17,446 nucleotides of DNA, from assembly GCA_004335835.1 (NCBI GenBank), contig RWJK01001541.1, forward strand, positions 1-17,446, given 5' to 3'. Positions within the stretch are counted from its first letter, which is position 1; each line of letters starts with the position of its first letter. The stretch comes from Scenedesmus sp. ARA3 (Eukaryota; Chlorophyta; Chlorophyceae; Sphaeropleales; Scenedesmaceae). A model generated the notes under the pieces. It searched no databases and was not told the origin of the DNA. It worked only from the letters and a program-made list of their open reading frames with translations. The position numbers were made by a program, and so were the translations under genes. Shown here piece after piece: positions 1 to 8,769 of the stretch.

Positions 1-59
1 CCTGACTGGGGTTCCCACTCCTCGTTGAGTGGAGCATGTAATGTAATGTAATGTAATGT
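1..59 (+). mobile_element. 3' end of a non-LTR-type retroelement (copy 1, cut by window edge)
   Basis: Positions 1-34 are identical to 7163-7196, the 3' untranslated end of the better-preserved copy, and are followed by a run of TGTAA units and a final TGTA. Only the end of the element is inside the window. It lies 3' of the last visible ATP-grasp exon copy, in what is presumably the next intron, antisense to that gene. Termination in a short direct repeat rather than an LTR or inverted repeat is typical of target-primed retroelements; the class is inferred. Confidence 0.75.
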
Positions 60-143
60 ACTAAACCTGACACATCACACCATGTTGAATGCACAAAAAA
101 CCATTGGCTACATCCGTCTTGAGTCAAGACGCTTGACACGCAC

Positions 144-325
144 CTGTGCGTGGCGCGTTCATGGAGTACTCAGCCAGTCGCTGCAGCGGCCGCCGCGCAA
201 TAGTCAGCAGCTCAAATACAAAAACTACAATTCTTGTATGAAGATGCAAGTATGAAGATGCCCGCACCTGTGCGTGGCGCGTTCATGGAGTACTCAGCCA
301 GGCGCTGCAACGGCCGCCGTGCAAT
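144..325 (-). repeat. Two 3'-end copies of ATP-grasp exon 16 with donors
   Basis: Copies at 144-201 and 268-325 repeat the end of the full exon (392-449), each followed by a GTGCG donor. The three units are spaced by exactly 124 bases (exon ends at 392, 268, 144). Both copies still encode ARRPLQRLAEYSMNAPRT. The outer copy differs from the exon only at synonymous positions, and the inner one is identical across this stretch. Between units lies intron sequence holding ATGAAGATGC-type short repeats. Confidence 0.92.
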
Positions 326-391
326 AGTCAGCAGCTCAAATACAAAAACTACAATTCTTGTATGAAGATGCAAGTATGAAGATGCCCGCAC

Positions 392-1328
392 CTGTGCGTG
401 GCGCGTTCATGGAGTACTCAGCCAGGCGCTGCAACGGCCGCCGTGCAATGGCCGGCTTTGCAGGCAGCCCGGTGCTGGCCAGCAGCTGCTGCTCCACCAG
501 GTCCACGCCCCACACCACCAGGTTCATGTCCCTGCAGGGTGGATGATTTTAAGTACAGCAGGTTTTAGGGTTTCATATATAGCAGAATCCTTAGGGCTGA
601 AGATACTTTTGAAGTTGACCTTGTCATGTTCACTGTCGCGGACCAGGTCAACACCCCACACCACCAGGTTAATGTCCCTGCAGATTTTTGTGTCTTGGGT
701 TCAAGGTTTGTGGGTTTGTATGCCAAGAAGCATTTGGGGTTCAGTTGTGGGGTGCACATGCACATATAAGTACAAGTTCCTACATGTGCAGCACAGCAGA
801 TTGTCAAACACCTAGCGCCGCCGGCCATGGGTGCACCGATCTGTAGCAGGCTTTCCTGGGGTCAGTGTTCACTGTTACGGGTATGGTTATGTTTTACAGT
901 TTGATCACAGTCGCAAGTCACGCACCTGACCCCGCCTCCTCCCATGCGTGCATTGACCTCGATCAGTCGTGGGCCCCTGCTGGTGGCCTTGAGCTCCACA
1001 TGAAACACGCCCAGCTTGAACCCCAGGGCCTACAGATATCAGCGATTTACACAAGGCGTTACGAGATATCAGCACTTTCAGGGCAGCATGACACTTGCTA
1101 CACATTGTTGAGTGCACACAGCTGTGTTGCGGTGGCAATGTGCTGCTACAACCTCTGAGATACACTACATTGATACATCAATGCACAGGTTTTGATGCTT
1201 CGAAAGCTAATGTTTGAGGCCTTGCTCACTCAATTGCAGACGGTGCCCTCACCTGCACGCTGGCCACCGCGAGGTCCAGCAGCTCCCGCTGCGTCGCCAC
1301 TGGCAGGATGGAGGGGCAGTTGCTGCCT

Positions 1329-1369
<41 letters not shown>

Positions 1370-1492
1370 CTGTTAGCTATATGCCCTAGGTAGGTGTCAT
1401 AGCACCGCAGGAGCTGTTGGGACAGCATGTGCCGCTGCAAGGGCTGCTGGCTGCAGTCTGCAGGCACAGCTGATTGGCTTCACCACAAACCC

Positions 1493-1525
<33 letters not shown>

Positions 1526-4500
1526 CGCTGCTGTCGCCTCTGCTGTTGAGCCCCATGAAACACACATTCATTAGCTGCCACCCTCACCTGTTTCATTGAA
1601 GTAGGGCTCTATGGTGGGCCAGTTGTCTGTCACGGCACCTGCACAGGCACACCAGCAACGTTGAAAGGAACGTAGCAGCGCAGCAACAGCAGCAGCAGCA
1701 GCAACAGCAGCTGCGGCTGCCGTACTTGCTGCTGCAGCAAGACTGCCGTAGCTTGCCTACACGCCATGCCTGCGAGTCACTGTTGCTCTGGGCAGCTGCT
1801 GCTGCTGCCCACCATATGTGCAGACGCCCTCAGACATGACCAGGTCGCAGTCCACCTCATCGCCATCAAGGTACTGCAAGCAGCAGCAGCAGCAGCAGCA
1901 GCACATATAGGGAGTTTGGTGGGGCATAACTGCCTCAGACATGACCAGGTCACAGTCCACCTCATTGCCATCAAGGTACTGCAGGCAGCAGCAGCAGCAG
2001 CAGTACAGAGTGTTAAATTTTGTTTTATGAATTTCATGCACATTCTGATCATTGACACAAAGGCAAACCCTACAACCAAATGCACAGCACTGCTGTGCTG
2101 GCTCCACACAGCCCCTATCAAGTCCACAGTCCATTTTGAATAATATATGTTGAACACAATACACCTGAACCCCAGCGTGCTCACCTCCTCCATCATCAGG
2201 GTTTTGCTGACGTACTGCGCCACCTCAGCAGCCTTGGCAGCATCAACAGCCTCACCCTCGGCAGCCTGCACAATGTGGCCCTGCAGCAGCAGCAGCAGCA
2301 GCGGCAGCAGCGGCGGCGGCGGCGGCAGCAGCAGCAGCGGCGATGACAGCAGCAGCAGCAGCAGCAGCAGCCCACGTTCACTGCATACCCTGCGTTTAAC
2401 ACTACACGTGGATGTGAACTGAACACAACTGATGACCCGTGCAGCTGCTGCCAGCGCATACATGCACATGATGATCTGTGAGCTCCAACCACGTCTTAAC
2501 ATTCCACAATGAAACACGCACGTGCTCGTCCAGGTAGAGCCCCGCCAGCTGCTGCTGCGTTGACACAACTTGCTCCCTCAGCTGCTCCGTGCAGTCCACG
2601 CTCACCAACCCCAGACCCCAAACCTGAAACATTTGCACGCACATGCTCATCCAGGTAGAGTCCCGGCAGCTGCTTCTGTGTCGCCGCCACTTGCTCCCTC
2701 AGCTGCTGCTCAGCGCTGTCAACCCGCACCACCCCCAGCGAGGCTGCCGACCCACCCCAAATATCATCTAACCAAATACATTTACATGCACATGTTCATC
2801 CAGGTAGAGCCCCGCCAGCTGCTTCTGTGTGCACGCACATGTTCACCCAGGCTCACCACCCTAAACCCCAACGCCCATTAACCCCAAACCTGAAAAATTT
2901 GCACGCACATGCTCGTCCAAGTAGAGTCCAGCCAATTGCTTCTGCATTGCAGCAACCTGCTCCCTCAATTGCTCCGCGCTGTCCACGCCCACCACCCTTA
3001 AACCCTGATAAGCAGCTCAACCCCCAAACCCTGATGCACCAACATAACACGCACATGTTCCTGCAAATAAAGTCCCGCCAGCTGCTTCTGCGCTGCCGCC
3101 ACTTGCTCCCGCAGCTGTTCCGCACTGTCCACGCGCATCACCATAACCCCAAGATTGAAAATAGAACCCCTGAACCCTACAACAGAAATTGACCCACATG
3201 CTCGTCCAACTACAGTCCCGCCAGCTGCTTCTGCGTTGCTGCCACCTGCTCCCTCAGCTGCTCAGCGCTGTCCACCCGCACCACCCCCAGCGGGGCTGCC
3301 ACCCCACCTCAAATCCCATCAAACCTAAGACACTGGCACTCACCTGCTCACCCAGGTTGAGCCCCGCCAGCTGCTGCTACGTCGTGGCAACTTGCTGCCG
3401 CAGCTGCTCCGTGCAGTCCACGCTCACCACCCCAGACCCCAACGTTTATGAACCCCAAACCTGAAGCAACTGTACTCACATGTTCGTCCAAATAAAGTCC
3501 CGCCAGCTGCTTCTGTGTTGCCACCACTTGCTCCCGCAGCTGCTGCGCGCTGTCCACTCGCGCCGCCTTGCACCATACACCCCAACACCCCTAAACCTCA
3601 ACCTAAAACAACTGTACTCACATGTTCATCCAGATAAAGTCCCGCCAGCTGCGTCTGTGTTGCCGCCACTTGCTCCCGCAGCTGCTGCGCGCTGTCCACT
3701 CGCACCACCCTAATCCCCAACGCCCATAAACCCCAAACCTGAAACATTTGCACGCACATGCTCGTCCAGGTAGAGCCCCGCCAGCTGCTTCTGCGGTGCC
3801 ACAACCTGCTCCCTCAGCTGTTCCGTGCTGTCCACCCTAAACCCCAACACTCTTACACCGTGGACCTGAAGCAGCTGTACTCACATGCTCGTCCAGGTAA
3901 AGTCCTGCCAGCTGTTTCTGTGTGGCCGCCACTTGCTCCCTCAGCTGCTCAGCGCTGTCCACACGCACCACGCCAAGCGAGGCTGCTGCTGCGATGGGCT
4001 TGATGACTGCGGGGAAACCCACCAGGGTAGCAGCAGCCTCGATGTCCTCATCACCTGCAGCACAGGCCAAGCATTTTACTGATGTATGGCTCCGATGTAT
4101 CCTGCTATCAACTGCACTGTGATCTCATACGCCGTTCACTAAGCTGTAGGTGCAAGTCTATGTGATGTAGAGTGTGCTATCCCCTTTTGTTGCATTTTAG
4201 GTGTTAAACCACAGCTTTGTGATCATACCCAAACCACATCATAACGGCTGCAGCTGCGGCTCCTGTGCGCCCGGCTTAGTGTTGATGAGGCAGTTGCGTG
4301 GTGAGCGCAGGCCGGCCGCCTGCATGAGGCTTATGAGTGCAGCCGCCCTAAGTTGCTGCTATGCCCTTTCTACCGTTATCACGGTACTTTCAACCAAATC
4401 ATCACAAGGCACTGGAGCTGCCTTTGCTGCGGTGAAGGAGCAAACCTCACTGTTGATGAGGCAGTGCTTGGGTGAAGGCAGGCCAGCCGCTGCATCAGGC

Positions 4501-5808
4501 TTGTGGGCGCAGCAGGCCCAAGTTGCCCCTATGTTACCTTTACTGTTAGCTGGTTAAATCTGATTTAATCATTTTCAAAGCACTGACGCTGCCGTTTGCT
4601 GCGGCGGAGAAGCAAACCCACTTTCAATGAGGCAGTGCTTGGGTGAAGGCAGGCCAGCCGCCTGCATCAGGCTGCGGGTGGCGCGCTTGTCACGCGCCAT
4701 GTCACACGCCTTGGGCGCGTTGCCTGCGGCAGGAAATCAAGTTGTGCGGAATGCGGAGCTGTGGGAATGTGCGGAAAGTGAAGAATGCAAATAGGGCGCG
4801 AACAGGCGCGGAAGCACTGCAGCTTGCAGGCAGGCAGGCCGCCAAAGCATGCAGCCCCTGATACCAAGCTGCTTGCAGCCGCTCCTATCGTGATACAACC
4901 GTCCGATGTCTGACGGTTAACAAGCTGAACAAGAAAAAAACATCACTATCCAATGTAAACAAGCAAGCTACGCACCTGGCAGGCTGAGCATCTCAGCCAG
5001 GCGCGCCACCAGCGGCACCGCAAACTCATTGAAGGTGGTCACACCATCCAGGCCGATGGACTCGCGCACGCCAACCAGCGCCTGCAGTCAGCAGCAGCAG
5101 CAGCAGCAGCAGCGGCGGCGGCGGCAGCGGTACCGCAAACTCGTTGAAGGTGGTTACACCATCAAAACCAATAGCCTCGCGCACGCCTGGGGGTCAGCAG
5201 CAGCGGCGGCGGCGGCGGTAGCGGCAGCTGCAGCAACGGAAGAAGAAGCAAGCATGTATATAATCTATTCACCTGTGATTGGCGTGCTGTTATGCTCGGG
5301 TGCTTTGCCTGCAACTTACACAGTTCTGATGTGTGTGAACTTGTATATGGTTATTTCTGAAGCAAGCCGCCAGGCAGCGGCCACACACGCTGGCCACCTC
5401 AGCTAAGTCATTGCCGTGCTAGGGTTTTACTGCCACGTAACAACCCTGCACATTTCAAACTCCAGCTCAAACTCACCACCAGGCCACGGTCCAACACGGT
5501 GTCTACCTCAACAAAGTCGATGCCGTGCTAAGGTTCTTTTGGTACAGCTCAGACTCAAAGTCTTCAGAGATTTCAGGGGTGAAACTCACCGCCAGGCAGC
5601 GGTCAAACACTGTGTCCACCTCAGCAAAGTCCATGCCATGCTAGGATTTTCTACCACGCCTGCAGTCTGAATCCTTTAGCGATCCTTCAACGGTTTTTGA
5701 GTTCAAACTCACCGCCAGGCAGCGGTCAAACACGGTGTCCACCTCAGCAAAGTCAATGGGGATGTAGCGCTCTGCAAGGCCCTCCTTCACCAGCGTGGCT
5801 GACCAGCT

Positions 5809-5865
<57 letters not shown>

Positions 5866-8769
5866 CGAAGTTAGCAGGCACAGACATCAAACAAAGCCCA
5901 CACAGCGCCTCCTTCACCAGGCAGGTGGAACAGGGCACCAGGCAGGTGGCGCTCCGCCAGCCCCTCCTTCACCAGCGTGGCTAACCAGCTGCAGCAGCAA
6001 ACAACCAGAAAAAGGAGCAGCAGCACACCACGCAGGCAGGCATGTTGCTGCTGTGCCAGGGTATGCAGCTGACCCAATCCGCTGCTTACCAAGCACAGCA
6101 ACTGAATCAAGGGCAGCTTGACAAACAAAATCATGAACGTCAGCATAACACAACCTGCAGCAATGAAAGCCCAACCTTGCAGCTGCGTGCCAGTCTACTT
6201 CTCAGGGCCACTCCTGCCGCTGGCTTCTAGTTTGTTGCCTGCTAGTGATCTATCAACCCCTGTATGTCATGCACCCTGGCAGCCCAACACATCACTTGTA
6301 GGCATGATGCAGCTGGCCGCCCGCCTCACTTTTCAGGCCCGTCCAGGATGATGCAGCGCACGCCCAGCTCCTTGGCCTTCTCAAACACAAACCTGACAGC
6401 AGCAGCAGCAGCAGCAGCAGCAGCAAGTACGTGCAGTGAGCCGCGCGACATGCCACTGGACTGGCAACTGCTGCTGTAGCCTGACTGCACGGAAAAGATT
6501 GCCAGCAACAGCCAATGCCATCATCCCGATTGCAAAACTGCAGCATCCTCATCACAGCTGCAAGGCGGCGTCTTTAACACGTTCTGGGGCCGCACAGCAG
6601 CAGCAGCAGCAGCAGCACTCGACACTTGGCACTGCGCGCCCAGGCCCTCACCTCTTGCCGCTGTATCCTGCGGTGATGAATGCCATCACACAGCCCCGCA
6701 GCAGCAGCAGCAGCCACTCTCACCTCTTGCCGCTGTATCCTGCCGTGATGAAGGCCATCACGCAGCCCCGCAGCGCTGCACGGGCAGCATGGCTGCCCGG
6801 CGCACTGCGGCCGCTGGCCTGCAGCGTTGAAGGTGACAGCAGCAACAGCAGCGGTTAGATGCGACCAGATGAGGTCCTTGGGTCTGCTGCTGATGGCCAA
6901 GAGGCTGCTTTTCGGCTTGATCGACTCAAAAGGCATGTGTAAGGCAAAGTTTTACAGCAGCAGGCACGGCTAGCAGCATTCACCTGGGGCAGTTGCTGCA
7001 GGCGCTGCAGCGCTGGTGACATGAGGTCCTTCTGTCCTCTCAGGCTATTGCTCAAGCTATTGATGATGCTGATGAGTTTTTTTCTGCGTTTTCGTCTGAC
7101 GGTTTGGACGNNGATGAGTTGTTCTTCGATGTTTCCTCCCCCTATGAGCCTCTCGTTGGCTCCTGACTGGGGTTCCCACTCCTCGTTGAGTGGAGCATGT
7201 AATGTAATGTAATGTATGTATGACATGCCTAGAGGTGTTGCTCCCAAGCTAGCCCGCTCGCTCTCACTCAGGCCGTGCGGCAGGCTGCCGCCAGACACAC
7301 ATCAGACACAGCAATCACCAGCTGCTGCAGCCACCAGTGCAACGCAACAGCCATCTGCTGGGCCACAGGCAGTGCAGCACGCAGCACTGTACAGCAAGCA
7401 GCAGCCAGCGCTTGACAAGCCGGCTCTCACCTGCAGGCGCTGCAGCGCTGGTGACACGCCCAGTGGTGTCGCCCCTAGGCTGGCTCGCTCGACGTCACTC
7501 AGGCCGTGCGGCAGGCTGCCGATGACTGCCTCACTGATCAGGTTGGAGCGGTAGCTGCTGGGCTGTTTGTGTTGTTGAAGTGCAGTCAAAATATGACAGA
7601 AGCGAAAGACGTTAGGCAGGGCTTAACAGGTCGAAGGTTGGTGGCAGTGCAGGCTGCCAATGACTGCCTCGCTGATCAGGTTGGAGCGGTAGCTGCTGGG
7701 CTGTTTGCTGCTGCTGCTGCTGCTGCTGCCACCTCAAACCTGCAGGCCAGTGGCCGCAGTGCGCCAGGCAGCCATGCTGCCCGTGCAGCACTGCGGGGCT
7801 GCGTCATGGCCTTCATCACTGCGGGATACAGCGGCAAGAGGTGAGGGTGTCTGCTGCTGCTGATGCTGCTGCTGCTGCTGCTGGGCCCCTCACCAAGGAC
7901 AGTGGCAGCGTCTCCTTTCCATCCTTGCGGTGCTGCCGGTGCACCTCGTAGTCCACCTGCATGCAATCATGATGCATTACATCACGTTACATACACCACT
8001 CGTCAAAGGAGTGGGAACCCAATGAGGACACCTCGACCATGCAGTGTAGTGAGCAGCAGCACAGGGTTTGGGGTTGTGGCTGGTCAAATACAAGCTTCCG
8101 TCCTTGCGGTGCTATGGGTGCACCTGGTAGTCAACCTGCAGGCAGGGGGCATCACGACTTGCTTGAAGCATCGTTGTTTGTGTGAGCACCTCTCAAATAG
8201 TATACAGCAGCAGCATCAAAAACATCTCATCACTTGAAACAAAACCAACAGCAAAATCATCTGCCAAACGTACCAGAGGCTGGCCATCATCGCCAACTGC
8301 TTCCACCCGCAGGCCACTGGACAGCCGCAGACTGCCCAGGTCTGCCACAAACTCATCTAGGCCCTCAAACACGTCATCGTCGTCATCGTTGACTGCGGTC
8401 AAAGTAACAGGGCTGGTCAACGCATGATGACACGTCAGGAAATGGCAGAATGCATGCAGGAGTGTCAGCCAAGAACCCTAGTGCTGCTGCTGTGTTGGAA
8501 CAGCACCACTGACGTAGGCCCGTAGTGGCCAAACGAGTATGTTCATGCCACCATACTGTTTTAAGCTTTGAAATTTCATTCTGCTTGCCTGCTGGCTCCT
8601 CTGCTTCGTTTTCGGGCGTCCCTGGAGCAAGTGCTGCAACCTCAGGCTCAACGTCTGTCTCCGGGTTCAGCAAGCACGGAAACGGATAGTCGCTTGCGAA
8701 AGACGTTGCGGGTTTTAAGTCGTTGTTTACATGCCCGCTGAGCGCTGCGGCAAGCAGCCCAGGAGCCAT
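392..8769 (-). CDS. ATP-grasp ligase, carnosine-synthase-like (16 exons, 3' end outside window)
   Basis: ATP-dependent carboxylate-amine ligase of the ATP-grasp superfamily; the substrates are not known. Exons in transcript order: 8589-8769, 8274-8392, 7894-7956, 7431-7562, 6724-6818, 6330-6392, 5713-5806, 4976-5081, 4622-4723, 3885-4054, 2185-2280, 1813-1873, 1588-1638, 1253-1326, 926-1029, 392-531. The phases agree at every junction and give about 550 residues without a stop. Residues 1-165 are unrecognised, with an acidic DDDDD stretch. The pre-ATP-grasp domain follows (GVRCIILDGPENW, SIGLDGVTTFNEF, RDKRATRSLMQAAGLPSP). The ATP-grasp core has VGFPAVIKP, YLDGDEVDCDLV, TDNWPTIEPYFNETGSNCPS, then VFHVELK and LIEVNARMGGG, whose Glu and Asn are the usual metal ligands, then WGVDLVEQQLLA. 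The ATG at 8769 begins the open frame; the first intron is inferred to be GC-AG. Exon 4 and its junctions are the least certain. Family members run to roughly 800 residues or more, so a substantial C-terminal part is missing. Cytosolic location is presumed. Confidence 0.9.
640..677 (-). repeat. 5'-end copy of ATP-grasp exon 16 with acceptor
   Basis: It follows a CCCTGCAG-like acceptor and reads RDINLVVWGVDLV on the minus strand, matching the start of exon 16 (RDMNLVVWGVDLV) before homology stops. It lies upstream of the full exon in transcript sense. Reading on from it meets a stop, so using its acceptor would truncate the protein. Confidence 0.85.
1331..1366. repeat. (GCA)12 microsatellite
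   Basis: Perfect trinucleotide run on the plus strand, (CTG) in transcript sense, just before the acceptor of ATP-grasp exon 14. Confidence 0.99.
1494..1524. repeat. (CTG)n microsatellite in intron 13
   Basis: Plus-strand GCT/CTG run of 31 bases. Unlike the other long tracts, it reads CAG in transcript sense and is not next to a splice site. Confidence 0.98.
1933..1978 (-). repeat. 5' copy of ATP-grasp exon 12 with acceptor
   Basis: It reads YLDGNEVDCDLVMSE after a (CTG)n-TGCAG acceptor, nearly identical to exon 12 (1813-1873, YLDGDEVDCDLVMSE). The homology stops before the exon's last part and donor, so the 1813-1873 copy is taken as the exon. One D-to-N change and one synonymous change separate them. 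Confidence 0.88.
2522..3960 (-). repeat. Eleven-unit array of the 3' half of ATP-grasp exon 10 plus donor
   Basis: The unit starts near VRVDSAEQLREQ, ends at LYLDEH and is followed by a GT donor and 30-60 bases of intron. Exon-like ends fall at 3885 (the full exon), 3758, 3622, 3480, 3344, 3198, 3055, 2909, 2792, 2643 and 2522, so the period is about 117-149 bases. The copies ending at 3344 and 3198 have an in-frame stop, and the one ending at 2792 is truncated. The other seven keep the frame, with variants such as QQL for EQL, TQTQL for TQKQL, and one extra Gln. All but one donor begins GTGAG, GTGCG or GTGGG. The array fills most of the intron between exons 10 and 11. Confidence 0.93.
4280..4503 (-). 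repeat. Two 3'-end copies of ATP-grasp exon 9
   Basis: Downstream of exon 9 (4622-4723), copies at about 4451-4503 and 4280-4330 repeat the SLMQAAGLPSPKHCLI end. The first keeps a donor (ACA then GTGAGG). In the second the donor is lost (ACTAAG) and residues have drifted (RSPRNCLIN). Both have LIN where the exon has LIE. Confidence 0.85.
5128..5190 (-). repeat. 5' copy of ATP-grasp exon 8
   Basis: It reads VREAIGFDGVTTFNEFAVPL after a CCCCCAG acceptor-like site, against VRESIGLDGVTTFNEFAVPL in exon 8 (4976-5081). After AVPL it runs straight into a (CCG/CTG)-type repeat, so the breakpoint lies in triplet-repeat-like sequence. Confidence 0.87.
5371..5632 (-). repeat. Three 3'-end copies of ATP-grasp exon 7
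   Basis: Copies end at 5590, 5477 and about 5371, downstream of exon 7 (5713-5806). The first encodes DFAEVDTVFDRCLA exactly as the exon and keeps GTGAGT. The second is changed (DFVEVDTVLDRGLV) but keeps GTGAGT. The third is degenerate and has GC in place of the donor GT. Divergence therefore grows with distance from the exon. Confidence 0.88.
5809..5865. repeat. (GCA)19 microsatellite
   Basis: A 57-base perfect run, among the longest in the window. In transcript sense it is (CTG)19 ending in the acceptor of ATP-grasp exon 7. Confidence 0.99.
5949..5988 (-). repeat. 5' copy of ATP-grasp exon 7 with acceptor
   Basis: Preceded by CTGCTGCAG, it reads WLATLVKEGLAER, against WSATLVKEGLAER in the exon, and then leaves homology. 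A shorter scrap of the same sequence follows near 5905-5925. It lies upstream of the full exon in transcript sense. Confidence 0.85.
6397..6425. repeat. (CAG)n microsatellite before ATP-grasp exon 6
   Basis: 29-base run; in transcript sense (CTG)n followed by TCAG and the exon FVFEKAKELGVR. Confidence 0.98.
6652..6702 (-). repeat. 3'-end copy of ATP-grasp exon 5 with donor
   Basis: It repeats LRGCVMAFITAGYSGK and the AGAG-GTGAG donor of exon 5 (6724-6818). On its 5' side the copy runs directly into a (CTG)n tract, so its breakpoint is at a triplet repeat next to the exon's own CTGCGG. Confidence 0.88.
6850..6935 (-). other. Unresolved coding-like block between ATP-grasp exons 4 and 5
   Basis: The minus strand reads open as SSRPKDLIWSHL near 6868-6898, which looks exon-like, but I find no good donor after it (CATCTAACC where GT would be expected). 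Exons 4 and 5 already join in phase without it. It may be a skipped, minor or dead exon. Confidence 0.35.
6984..7289 (-). repeat. 3' copy of ATP-grasp exon 4, split by the retroelement
   Basis: It reads SLPHGLSESERASLGATPLG, then the insertion at 7024-7220, then MSPALQRLQQLPQ and a GTGAAT donor. Compared with exon 4 (7431-7562) most substitutions are synonymous; the changed residues are D-to-E, V-to-S and V-to-M, plus the extra QLPQ end. It lies downstream of the full exon. Confidence 0.85.
7024..7220 (+). mobile_element. 5'-truncated retroelement 3' end with (TGTAA)n tail and target-site duplication
   Basis: A 197-base insert flanked by the 7-base direct repeat TGACATG at 7017-7023 and 7221-7227. 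Removing the insert and one repeat restores an exon-4 copy (ATPLG joined to MSPALQRLQ on the minus strand). On the plus strand the insert carries the last 40 or so codons of an open frame, including AIAQAIDDADEFF and SSPYEPLVGS, ending in TGA about 30 bases before the TGTAA tail. Its codons prefer T in third position (GCT, ATT, GAT, TTT), unlike the GC-ending codons of host exons. Two ambiguous bases (7111-7112) fall in one codon and do not break the frame. I cannot name the protein from this piece. A 5'-truncated copy with a simple-repeat tail fits a non-LTR retrotransposon or a dependent element. Confidence 0.82.
7648..7700 (-). repeat. 5' copy of ATP-grasp exon 4 with acceptor
   Basis: It follows (CTG/CAG)n and AAACAG, then reads PSSYRSNLISEAVIGSL like exon 4, with two synonymous differences. 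Homology stops in GGCAGCCTGC. It lies upstream of the full exon. Confidence 0.88.
7746..7840 (+). repeat. Full-length inverted copy of ATP-grasp exon 5
   Basis: A 95-base copy on the plus strand, the same length as exon 5 (6724-6818, minus strand), with its own CTGCAG acceptor and GTGAG donor. It encodes the same ASGRSAPGSHAAR and CVMAFITAGYSGK segments. By eye there are six base differences and all are synonymous third positions. It lies beside the minus-strand exon-4 copy, separated from it by a (CTG)n run. Confidence 0.9.
7975..8026 (-). mobile_element. Old degenerate copy of the same retroelement 3' end
   Basis: Read on the minus strand, this stretch gives GGGTTCCCACTCCT, a diverged GAGTGG, then TGTAA-like units (ATGTAACGTGATGTAATGCA). 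It aligns with the 3' end seen at 7163-7220 but with several substitutions and a broken-up tail, so it is older and in the opposite orientation. It lies between the exon-3 copy (8096-8135) and exon 3 (7894-7956) of the ATP-grasp gene, inside intron 2. Confidence 0.65.
8096..8135 (-). repeat. 5' copy of ATP-grasp exon 3 with acceptor
   Basis: It follows CCTGCAG and reads VDYQVHP, a stop, then HRKDG, against VDYEVHRQHRKDG in exon 3 (7894-7956). The in-frame stop makes it unusable as a coding alternative. Confidence 0.82.

Noticed and set aside
2500..3900. CCCTAAA-like motifs suggesting interstitial telomere repeats
   Set aside because: They occur singly within the intron part of each array unit, never in tandem, and follow from duplication of the unit.
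2500..3990. CRISPR-like regular array
   Set aside because: Units are diverged coding half-exons of variable spacing with splice donors, in a eukaryotic intron; there are no short identical repeats with unique spacers.
6436..6858. Plus-strand open frame of 140 codons across exon 5 and its copy
   Set aside because: It is the antisense shadow of minus-strand exon 5 and its 3' copy; the minus frame fits the ATP-grasp family, with correct splice sites.
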